64,000 bases of DNA. Source: Agelaius tricolor (taxonomy: Eukaryota > Chordata > Aves > Passeriformes > Icteridae). Location: contig JALJCS010000015.1 in assembly GCA_023055355.1 (NCBI GenBank), positions 21,007,516-21,071,515 of the forward strand, given 5' to 3'. Of this stretch, positions 26,601-38,600 are shown piece after piece. Numbering within the stretch: position 1 is the first letter of the stretch; every line of letters begins with the position of its first letter. Position numbers and translations under genes: made by a program. Below the pieces are notes generated by a model, which did not search any database, was not told where the DNA came from, and worked only from the letters and a program-made list of their open reading frames with translations.

Positions 26601-29600
26601 CTTTTATCTCCAGTGCCAGGAATGCTCGACCCTTCTGAGCCCCAGTGAACTGTTACAGAAACTCACTTCCCTTCTCACCATCCCTTGTTCTTCCTGCAGC
26701 AGAACTTGGAATGAGGTGCTTCATCTTGTTGATGATCTCTCAAGCTGCTTTCCATTTCCCACAGAGGCAAATATATATATATATATTTCCATATTTTTGC
26801 ATTGCTCTCCGGTTTCCAGTTCTTAGTCTCCAGTGAATTCTCCAGTGTGGTGTTCTTGCAGCAGCAGAAGGGGAACAGGTTTTGTGCTACTGAAATGTAT
26901 TTACTGATCTCTTCTTTTGCATTCTCCATACTGGGATACAGTAAATCTGTGATGTAGTGAAGTGTTCTGGCTCCCAAGCACCTGTGATTACATCCTAGGA
27001 AAATAGTAGGTAAATGATGAGACTTTATCTTTTTGTGATCAATTTTATGCTTTTTAAAATATTTATTTATAATTAAAGGGATAATCTACTTTCCCAAACA
27101 GATGTAATCAGCTTTTTTTGATTGGAGTTGTAACTGAAGTGTTGCCATAAGCATCTTTGGTTATTTTAATTATCAAAATACAGACTTTGATTTGGAATTG
27201 CTGCTTTAGAGACATGGATAAAGATACCTGCACTGCCTGTAGGGTAGATATTGGGTGCTAAGGGGTCATGTTTTCTGCTGCCAAAATAAAGCTTTTTCAT
27301 CCTTCTCCAATGGAAGATTCTGATGAAGCCTCAAAATGGAGATGGGTTTGTTTTGGTTTGGTTTTCCCTGAGTGGCTTCTCAGGCCTCTTCATTTTTATT
27401 TTTACAGAAAATATTTTGTTCAGTTATCATCCTTCCTGGTGTCATTAGTCAGTTTTTCCTGTTGATACAGAAATAATTACCAGACATTTCAAAGGGGATC
27501 TCAGTGCTGTCCCCAGTTCTCTTATCCTGGGCTTACGATTGTAAACAAATGAGCAGAAAAAAAGATTCTTCTTTGTAGTTGGTCCCTGATGCCTGTAAAA
27601 GCTTCCATTTCTTTGTAGGCTTTTCCCTTCCTCTTCCCACCACCCTCGCAGCTGGAAGTGCCTTCCTGTCATTTCCAGGAAGATCTTCCAGGGATTTCTG
27701 TCTGCAGCCTGCTCTCTGCAGTCACCAGGCAGATCCTTCTTCCTTGCACAGAGAGCTTCAGGCAGACCCTGAGGCTCGTTCAGAGCTCACCCTCCTGCTG
27801 TACTTGGCTTCAGGTGTTCCTGCTGGAAGTTCATGGCCCAAAGGAGCCGTGCTGGAGCCCAGCCTAGACAGGCCAGGCTGTGATGAGGGTCAGCTCAGCT
27901 TGGTTCCTTCATCATCCCAGAGGGTCTTCTGGTGAGGCAGCATTGCTGGGAAATGCCAGAGATAAAGATTTTTCTTACTGTTTCCATTTTATTGAAACAT
28001 TTTAGGTGTGTTCTCTCTAAATCGAGTTGGAATATTCCAGTTGTACGGAGTCAGGTTGTGTTGAGGGCCTTCCTGCTCCATGAGCTTCCACATTCGTATT
28101 AGTGTTCATGTCTAGTTCATATCTTTTTCCTAAATTGTGTGATTTCAGTCTTCATGAATTTCACATCTAGTTCCCATCTTTTTTCTAAATTTATTTTCAG
28201 TCTTCATGGATTTCATGCAGTTATTACACCCAATTTTCTAGAACTGCTCAATCAAACAAACAGTTTCATCATTCTGTGAGGTTTTCTTTTTACAGTAATT
28301 TCTTGCATTAAATGGCTGCTGTTATTAGATCAGAAAGACTTGAGAACTACTTTGTGGCAGGAGAATTCCCCGTTCCCTAAGGAATAATGGAAAACCAAGG
28401 CCATGAGTGGCGAGAACAATCCTATTGTGCCACTGCTTGGGCACCTTCTTCTGTGGCAGCATCGTGAAGGCCAAGAGCAGTTCTTGACTTGTTAGGAAAA
28501 ACCCACCCCTGTGTCTAAAAGATAAAATTGTTTCTTGAATTGAGGTGTTCTTGGCCAAATCCACTGATCCTGAGAGCTCCTGCAGGGAGCTGGGGAGGTG
28601 CTGAGGGGGGGCAGGCAGGGCTTGGAGAGAGCAGCTGTGGGTCCCAGAGTTCTGCTTGCTTGGAATCAGCCCTTACACTGAGTGGGAAGGATCTGAGATC
28701 CATGGAATTGGGGTGTGTGAGCCACTAACAAAAGTCCTCCTTAGATACCTAAACTTGAGTGTTAATTGAATAATGGGAGTCATAACAAAACCATTGATTG
28801 ATGTATTTACCCAAAGTATAATAATACACTGCTTGGGTCAGCATGGGAATGTAAAGGGGAATTTACACTGTTGGGCTTAATGTAAATTAAATTAACCTAC
28901 CTATCTTGAATCTGAGTGTGTTTAATAACTGGTGAATTGGATTGCTTTATGATATTTGCTGGGATGCTAGTTTTTTTCTCTATTAATACACTTAACTTGC
29001 ATTCTAGCTTCGCCATTCAGAGACAGGCATCGAGTGGTGGGTTGTGTGACAGTGTCTGTCAATAGTGAAGACAAATAGTGCCAGAGACACTTAACCCATC
29101 CAATCTCACCCAGGGTATAGGTCGGTCTTGTTTTCAGACTTCTTCATAAGTCTCTTTTCTTTCTTTCTTTTTTTTTTTTTAATTTTTTTTAAATTTTTTT
29201 TGTTTATTTCTGAATAGTGGATTGATACTGACTTGAAACTAAACTTTTTGGAAAAGTTTTTGACATGACATCAGTAATACAAGAAGAAGAAAAGTAGAAC
29301 CCCAAGTTTGGCATGTGAGGTGTTGAAAGCAGGTTTGCAGCCACTTTGTAAGTTCTGGGTTTTACCTTTGAAACCTTTGACAACACAAAGGTTGATGGTG
29401 GAAATTCTGCAGTTTCCTTTTGGGTGTCCTGAAATTGTTCTTCTGTGTCCAGGGGTTCAAATAAACCAATTGACACTTACCAAGGACATTACATGTTAGA
29501 TAAATCAACACATTTAATCAAAGTTATACTTCACATATTAAGCTTATGCATCACTTAATCCTCACCCTGTGGGTGAGTTTTCATTTTTGACACTTCTTTT

Positions 29601-32600
29601 TCTGAAGAGAACATAGAGGATACCCTGGAATGCAGGGGAAGTTCAGAAAAAAAAAATGAATTCTTTAATGGCTTTTTGCTTGTCCTGGCTGTCCATGCAC
29701 AGGTGACTGGAAAACTTGTGAAACCAAAAATATCTTCAGTTTATTTGTCTTTATAATCTTAAGATTTCCAGTCTGGGAAATGACTTGCTTTTGCAATTAA
29801 AAAGCAAAGTCATCAGGACACTGTTTCTGTTTGAGGACTTGGTAATCCTTGTTGTATTTAATGAAGGGTATTTGAAAAGAGTGAACAAGGATTTCAGGAT
29901 TGGCTCCACAGAGGTGTTACCTAAAAAGACTCCCTTAATGCCAAGTAGTGATTTTTTTTCTCTCTCCTGCCTTTCCAAATCTTTTTTTTTAGAGGCTGAA
30001 TGCCTTGTTTGATTTCACAGGAGAATAGGATATAGAAAATATGTCATTGCCTTGGTTGCTAATGCAGGAGGTAATAAATTTTCTTTGGTTTTTTGGTACT
30101 GAAAAGAAAAAGCCTGCCCTGGTTTGCTCACAGGGACACTCTTTGCTGTGTGCTCCCTTACTTTTAGTCCTTGTGCTGGACTGATTGATACAATTCTGCC
30201 TCTTTTAGAGGAGAAGAACTTGTAGCACAGGCAACAAAATCTGAATTACTTCTTCCATCTCCCTTTGAGGTTACAGTGATGGCAGTGAAGGAGGTTTAGT
30301 TTCAACAGTGATCACAGTTGCTGTAATGTGGAATATTCTTTTCTCTTGTTTTTTTATTTAAAAAATGAGAAAAAACCCCCACCTTGTGATGCTGATGCAC
30401 ATTTAATTTCTATTCCTGAGGCTGCACACTTGCCATGATAAGCTCTGTTCAGTGTCATTGCTCTGAAAGCAAGTTTGATTTTGAGACTGTTAAATGAAAT
30501 ATATTCAGTCTTCTATTTCAAAATGTACCTACTCTCTTAAAAATACCTCTGTGTATTTGTCATTGCACGCACTGTTAAATTGCAAACCATGAGCCACCTG
30601 TGCCCGTGCCCATTAATCTGTGTCTAAAGAAAGTAAAATAAAAGGAGTGCTCAAAGCTGGGGAAGGTGTGTCTATGCTCTCACCTTGTAAAGCAACACAG
30701 GCTAAGTTCAAATTACTGAATTCCTTATTTTCCAAAATGCAGCATGTTCATCTAAGAAATCTCTTTTGGTGTCAGATACGAATGTCACTGGCTTTGGAAT
30801 AAAATGATGGACCCAAATGGGAGCCATGTAAAGCACTGTTTATTCATTGCAGTAATGTGGTGAATTCTTATTGGATTGACCCAGTTTATTTATTAGTTCA
30901 AAGGAAGATGAGTTGGCTCAAGGCCTGCATACTCTGAGAAAACACAGATTTCACTGTTTCTTAGTATTTTCATAACTTCAAATGTTACTATTTTTTCTAA
31001 TTTATGCCTCCAAAAGTTTTTAAATCTGTGTATTTGACTGTTCCAATACAGCCAGTTTATTCAATTTGCTGTAATATTTATCATACTTTATGTATGGATA
31101 GTAATGGTATTAATTTGTTCTATAAGGCTAAAGAGAGGTTTTCTTGCCATTACTGTTGAATTTGGGTTTATTCCAAAATCTAATCTCACCATTGCACAGG
31201 GGCATCTCTGGTAAATGGAGGAGAGCGTAACCAATTTATAATGAACAATGTTTATTCACTTTTTAAAAGTATAAAGCCCACATACACGTATTTATACATA
31301 TAAGTGCTTTTTAACTTCTAGAAAAAGAAGGGAAGAGAAATTGTTTTGGAGAGCAATAATGATAATATTGCAATAAAGACAATATTTCACAATGCTGCAC
31401 CCTAAATAGCACTACCATCACCAGCTCTTTTAGCTTTGTGCTGAAAAGCATTTGGTTCAGTGATATATTTATTTTTTTCCCTAGGAAAGTGAGGGAAAAG
31501 TGCAGGTTTTGCATTCCTGGCCAGGAGATGCACTGAAGCCCCAGCTGAGCCCAGTGCTTGGTGTCTGCGGCCCCCGCAGAGCTGAGCCTGGAGTGTCCAA
31601 GGTTTCCTTACACTCCCAGGACTGGTGGGATTGTGTAAATGTGATATTAATCTGTTGGAGGAGGAGTCCTGCAGTCGAAGCCCTGCTGCCTGTTCCATGT
31701 GTGTAAAGATTCCATGGCTGAGTCCCTGTCCCTGCCTCGGGCTCTGCCCTGAACTCATTTCTGCCTTTCCAGCCCCAGCCCTGCGGCTCCTGTGCTCCAG
31801 GGGTCCCTGGCCACGCTTCTCTGGAGGTATCAATGATGGATGGAAACCAATCCTCTTTACCAAACAAACATCCCAAATAGCGACGGGCTGTCTCAACTCA
31901 AAGTGGCTGCAAATCAGCTCCTAAATATTGTCACTGAAATGAATTCCTAGATTTGATAGTTCTTGCCAATCCTATAAATGTTTTTGAAAGAAGCATTGAA
32001 TTAATGCATGATATAGAAAGGAGAAATTTGCCTTTAAATTGGAATGCAAAGTGACTGAATTCTCCAATTTCAGCCACTGTATTTGCCAAAGAACAAGCTG
32101 GAAAATGGAACTGGTATCATTCAGCTGCTCCTGGTTCACTGGGAGGCTCAGGGAAGGCAGAGTAGTTTATTGATAAACTGTAATGACCTCTAAATTTGAC
32201 AGTCTGGAGTGGTGTAAGTTTGCTTTTACATTCATTTAGCACAGGAAAGCTGTAGGAAGCAGTAATGGTTTAAAAACTCTTTATTATCAGTCATTGATAC
32301 TCCCAGTAATTCCCAGTATAGGCAAGTTGGTTGAGTTTTACTGTTAATTAAATGTATGTATCATGACTGAACATGCTTCATTCTGTTACTTTTAAATATC
32401 TAAAATTGCATAGACTAGCCCAGCAGTCTCTAAATATTTTAATTGAGAGACTATTGTAATATTTTGGATTTTTAAAAAATCCCAAGCAGCAAAAAGGAAA
32501 ACATTGTGTTCCTCTTAGTAACAGAGATTACCTGTGTGACAGCAGGAAGTAGCTGAACAAACATATTGTATTATTATGTATATATTTGATGTACAATTTG

Positions 32601-35600
32601 TTTCCAAAATTAGGTTATTTCAGTGCTTCTGGTTTATCAGGTGTGGGTGGCAGTGCAGAAATAGAGAAAACAGGGTCTCCCCACAGAAAGCTAAAATCTG
32701 ACTATAAAATTCAGTTATTCCTCAGTGAGCTACAGCTGATTGAAATAAATACAAATGTTTGAATGGCCCGCTTCCTCTGGGATATTCAACTTACGTATGC
32801 CATTGATTTGTCCATTACAATTCTTCAGTGGTGTTCTCCAGAAATCTTCAGGGGTTTGGAGTAATAATTTTCATGTTTCTAAACCAAATTGAGCTCTGGG
32901 ACCTCTGCAGAAGTTGTAGTCACAGTGTTGGAAATCTCCTGTTTAATGTGAATTTTTCAGAGGTCTGTCCCAAGTCTCTGTGGAAGGGACCAATTAAGTC
33001 TGAGAGAAATTGGTCCCAGTGACTGAAGAAGTCAAATTACAGAAATTCCCAGTCCTTGGACCAGTGTGTCTCCAACACTGATATTCATCCCTATTTTGAA
33101 CCTTCAAAATCAACAGCTCGCTCATAGTGACTGATACCAGTTCCATTTTGCCTACCAACTCAGTTGATTTTATATTTTATTTCTCATTTATGATGGAATA
33201 ATCAGCAGCTCTTTTTCTCATTTATTTTCTCATATTTTTATTCCAGGATTTGCCTCTGAAGCAGGGAGTGTCTGCATTAAAAATGACCTGTAGTTCTCTG
33301 CTTCATAGGTTAGAAACTTATTTTAATATTTTGTGGCTAAGCACAGTCCCATCTTTTTCAAAAACAAAAAATTAAAAATTTCCAACAATAAATTGTTTAA
33401 TTGGCATTGAATGTGGATTATAAGCACTTTGCTTTGGGGCTATTTTAGACGAAATGGCTTCTACACCAATAATTAGTCCAGCTGAGGCAATGAAAGCTCT
33501 GTTTACTCGCAGCCATTTGTATGAATTAATGTTAAGTCATTAAAAAAAAAAATTCGATTACAGTGGATCGTGCTAAGACTCATTTGGACATTTCCAAAGC
33601 ATTGGCCAGGCTGTGTTGCTTTAAGCACTTCCATTCCAAAACTGAACCAAATTCCAAACATTTCTTGGGGGAAAGCAATCGGTTCCTAAATCACCTTGAT
33701 CTCACTGGGACTGCTATAGCCAGCGCACGCCCCGCCACGGGTCCTGTATTTACTTGTGAATTGTACACCGCAGATGCTTCTTCAGCTCCCTCCTCTTCCT
33801 CCATGGGCGGTGCTTGCAGCTCCTTTACCACCTCTTCCAGCCCTACCATTTACTCTACCTCAGTCACCGACAGCAAGGCTATGCAAGTGGAGAGCTGCTC
33901 CGCGGCCGTGGGGGTAAGTAGCCGAGGGGTAAGTGAGCAGCAGCTTCCCGGTACCGCAGCCCCGCCGCCGGCGGCCACGCCGAAGCGCCACACTGTCCTC
34001 TACATCTCGCCACCTCCCGAGGACTTGCTGGACAACAGCCGGATGTCCTGCCAGGATGAGGGCTGTGGATTGGAGTCAGAGCAGAGCTGCAGTATGTGGA
34101 TGGAGGATTCACCCTCCAACTTCAGTAACATGAGTACCAGTTCCTACAATGATAACACTGAGGTGCCACGTAAATCGCGCAAGCGCAACCCAAAGCAGAG
34201 GCCAGGGATCAAACGCCGAGATTGCGAAGAGTCCAACATGGATATCTTTGATGCCGACAGTGCCAAAGCGCCTCACTATGTCCTTTCTCAGCTCAGCACG
34301 GACAGCAAAAGCAACTCAAAAGCAGGAAATGGGTTGGTATCTGCTTTTTTTTTTTAATTTTTTTTTAAAGAAAAAACATTCTATCTCCATATGTAAACCC
34401 AAACTAATAAAAGCGCCCCCATGCCCTGGCAAATGTTCTGCTTAGGTTCTCACATAAACCCCTCCGTTCTCTGCTGTCCCTGTAATGTCCTAGCCCAGGA
34501 TAAGTTCTTCCTGCCCCCAGAAATTGTGGCTGCGCCTGGATCCCTGGGAATATCCAAGGCCAGGTTGGACAGTAGGGCTTGGAGCAACCTGGGATAGTGG
34601 AAGTTGTCCCTGCCCATGGCAGAAGGTGGAACTGGATCTCTTGAAGGTCCCTTTCAACACAAACCACTCCATGATTCTGTGATAAGTTCTCATTAGACTT
34701 GTTAATCTTTATTTAGAAGATAAAGCTAAACTCTCCTGCAGCAATTAAATGCAGCGCTGATGAGCTCATCTGTTCTTTAAGTGAAATTCCCTAAAGGCCA
34801 CACAATTCCATTTATAAAATGGCAATGAAAATGTATTTAAAAAGAAAGGCAGAGTGGAGTTGGTGCACCCTGAATGTGTTTTTGCAGGGTTTTATGTGAG
34901 GATTTCAGTCTGTACACTTCACCTGCTGCTCTATTTGTCAAATAGAGATAGGGATGGGAGCAGAAGCTAATGGTTAATGTCTCATTAGGATTTCTCATCA
35001 TTTAAATTATCACTTGCTTTACTTTTTTATGAAATGTTAAGACAATATGGTGAACCAGTTTTTGGTTTTTCCATGTGAATTCACTTCTGTATTTGATTTT
35101 TTCAGAAATAAATCTCTAATGCTGTTTCTCTCTGTGCTTCTGGGTCGTGTGCGTGTGTCTGCGTGGGCACGCCTGGGTGGTGGCCCCTCATCTCCCACTT
35201 CACACTGTTCACTAAATGCATTCCAGTAGCTGCTCAAAGAGGATAATTCCATCAGTTTGCAAGAGTGTGTTGATGCATTTCTTTTTTTATTTTATTTTTT
35301 AACTTGTTGCTTCTTTAGTACCTTTAAAGTGGTCAAATGGATAGATTTGGCTCTTTTATTTTGGGCTTTTTTGGGGGCAGGAGCGCATTTTGGTTTCACT
35401 TTTATGTCTGTGCTTGCAGTACGTTCTGACGTTCATCACAGCAACGATGAATATTAAAATTTGACTGATGGCAAAGATGATGAACTTCTCATATCCCAAA
35501 GGGAAAGAGCCTGGAGTCTGTATTCCCAGGGTCAGTGCAGTTCCATACTTAAAATTTCACTGTGAAAAGCAGTTCTGAGAACATGTCCTGAGTGTGCTGC

Positions 35601-38600
35601 TGCTTTCTGGCCTCGGGGTTTTCACCAGCCAAAGTCAATGGTCATAAAGTAAAATATTAGTACCTGGTAGACCTCAGGCAGCTTGGAATGAGGAAGGTGC
35701 CTCCCCCAGCTCCGAGGGACCGGGCTTGTCCTTACAGAAGGAAAAGCTTGATGGAAAGACAAGAGCTGTGCCACTGTAAGTGTGATCTCAGGGAGGTTTT
35801 GTAAACTCTGGCAGAATATGTGAGATCTTGGTCTGAAAACAGAACAAGATTTCCCCAAAACCACTGGGCTGACAGGGAAATCCGTGGGTTCTGTCAGCAC
35901 AGAGGGGAAGAAGGTGGAATATTTTTCCTTATGTGTCTCAGGCCAAACTGAACTGCAGGAAAACTCCCAAGTAACAGAACCATCCTTGGAAATAAACCTC
36001 TGGGATAAGAAGTGGCCAAGGTCTTAGAAAACTTAATTTTGCTGTTGGAATATGGAGACTTGGCCTTACAAATCTGGGTCACCGTAGTGACTGGAGTTTT
36101 TAAAGCTTCCCAGCCTGGTGGAGCTCGGCCAAGGGAGTTCATTTACTTTTGGCTTAAAGAAAAGAGCAAGGAAAACTGCTGTGCTCTGTGGTGAATGGAA
36201 ATGGCATTTGCCCCTAAAGAGACAGTTGTTGTTAAAAGCCAGGAAGAGAAAGAATATATTCCTGTGGAAACTTGGAATTTGTGAAAGCCTTTTTAGCAGG
36301 GGATGAATTGGTGGTGATTCAGGGCAGAAACTCAGGTTTCCGTGGTCTCACTTTCACTTTCAGGTCTGCCCTGAGAACAGGACCAGGCCAAACTCCTCAG
36401 GAGATCTGTTGGAGCAGATTCATAGGATTTGCCACTTACATTTATTCCTTTTAAGAAATAGAAGTGCTAGACTCGAGGTTATTTTGTCTGGTAACTGTCA
36501 GATTAATACATGTGTGCATATGAAATGTACAGGTATGAATACTTGCTGTATGAATAAACTGAATTAAAATGAATTCATTAGTTGAAAGGATGTATTAAGT
36601 GATTCATCCTGTATTTTGAGGAGAAAGACCACTGAGAAGTTCTGGTGAAGGGTTTAAATTGCCTCCAGCTTTGGCTAGTTGATTGAAAATAATGATTTAA
36701 GTTTCTAGAGAAAAGACCAAAATAATTGTGAGGAGCATCTCTCTGCATAAATATGACAATGATAAAATACTAATATGCTGACAGTGAAGGTAGTTGGGAT
36801 TCAAGGGTATAGTTGTGGAGAGGTCAGCATTAATGTCACTGCTGAAACATGGCACTGGGAGTGGTAAAGGGGAATTTCATTTTGATGGCCAGCTCTCTAA
36901 CATTTCCCTTCAAAATTCACCTACATCCCAGTCTCCCCAGTGACTACACTGAGCAGAGTAATCAGGACTGCTTGGCAGGAAGACAGTTTTATTGTAAGAT
37001 GGCATTAATGTTATTTTGCAGGGTTTTATGCTAGTTTTTATGTAGTTCCTGCCTCTGCTGGGTACTGGTTGAGGATGAGTATTCAAGGCAGCCAGGGCTG
37101 TGGCTGAGCTGTCCACAGTGAAGTGCTTGACCTTCATGGACAGAAAATGGGAATGGAAGTCATCCAAAGCACCAACTCTCTGTTTTAACTCTTTTTTTAT
37201 GTGTAGTGAAAGGTTTTGGAAGGCTTAATGAAAATAAGAGTGTGACAAATGGGATGTGTTGCATTAGGCAAGGAGTGATGGTTTTAAACTAAAAGAGGGT
37301 TGATTTAGTGTAGGTCAAAGGAGGAAGTTTTTTATAAGGAGGGTGGGCAGGCCCTGGATCCCTGGCAGTGCCCAAGGCCAGGCTGGATGGGGCTGGGAGC
37401 AGCCTGGGACAGTGGAAGGTGTCCCTGCCATGGCAGGGGTGGCACTGGATGATCTCTAAAGGTCTCTCCCAAGCCACCCTGTGCTGTGATTCCATGGCTT
37501 TAGGGCTGTGAGATGTGAGGGGCAAAGTGCCCGAGCTTTCCCGGGCAGGAAAAGGGGCAGGGCTGCGGCAGGGCTGAGGTCAGGGGCTCCTGCTGTGTCC
37601 AGGGGCTGCTCTGTGCACAGCCAGAGCTCTAGGAAAGGGCTGCATCATGTTTGACATCTGGCAGGTGAGAAGGTCAGTGAGAGCCTCATGCAGTGGCAAA
37701 GCTCCCAGGGAACAATTCTGAAAAAAAAAGTTTTCACCTTTATTGAGAAGGAAAAAAATCCTGGATAAATTACTTCAATAACTTGCACGTTGAAATGGGA
37801 TTTGTTTTTTAAGCAATCCACAGTTGTTATTTAAAACTGCTTTCTTCCCAGGCATTAGCTGTTAGAAACCATGTTTTGCTAGGAAGAAAGAATATGACAT
37901 TTGCATGAATCATGGAGCCCTTTCCCTGCCTGCATCATGTATTGTGGCACATTCCCATTTCCTAGTGGGAAAGGAGTTTCATGGTCCTCGGGTTCGTTAC
38001 CAAATCCTGGTCTGAGATCAGATCTAGGATCAAGGGTTATTTCCCATGAAGGGAACACAAAATGGCTCATGTGCTGCTAGGCTTGGGAGGGCTTCTTCAT
38101 CCTGGTTTTAATTATGGAACTGAGAACAAGCCACTACATCTTATGGAACCCACCTGGAAAGAAAGGCCTTGTGCATACACTGATTTAACTTTGGTGCAAT
38201 TATGCCAGAGCTTTTACAATAACTAATTGGATTTTAACATGAATTGGTCACTCTGTTTAGACAGCAGTCGGAGCTGGAGTTTGCATGGATGTACAAGTTG
38301 AGGTGGAGACAGGCATGAGGCTATTTTCCTGTTAAAGAAGTGTCATTTAACCTTAAATCCATCCAGTGTGTGTGTACGTGTGTGTTTGTCACAGCAGCAA
38401 AGCAGCTTGTTCAGGCTGTGTCATAGACTCTGAAAAAGCAGGTTATGAGCCGCCTTCTGTTCGTTAACATCGTTTAATGCTAATTGCTTTTCCCTTCCTT
38501 TATGTTTGCTCTCTGAAAAGCAGTTCCCATGTGCTCTGGATGGAGGAGGCAGGGAAGCACCATTCCTCTTCCTCCTGCAGGTCTCCTCTGGCAGAAAGAG

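Larger units (their letters stand above)
23069..33773 (+). other. NFAT5: NFAT5 intron 2 (10.7 kb)
   Basis: AT-leaning intron with one CR1 fragment near its start, poly-T tracts at 25370-25412 and 29155-29210, an (AT)n at 26771-26788 and a 50-60-bp imperfect tandem duplication at 28111-28216. No coding exon is recognisable. From 24886 onward it is free of visible CR1 copies. Confidence 0.88.

Noticed and set aside
33879..34112. Open frames antisense to NFAT5 exon 3
   Set aside because: Shadow of the GC-rich coding strand.
34335..34340. GTATCT as the donor of NFAT5 exon 3
   Set aside because: It looks better than GTTGGT but would leave phase 0, whereas exon 4 must be read after two carried bases.
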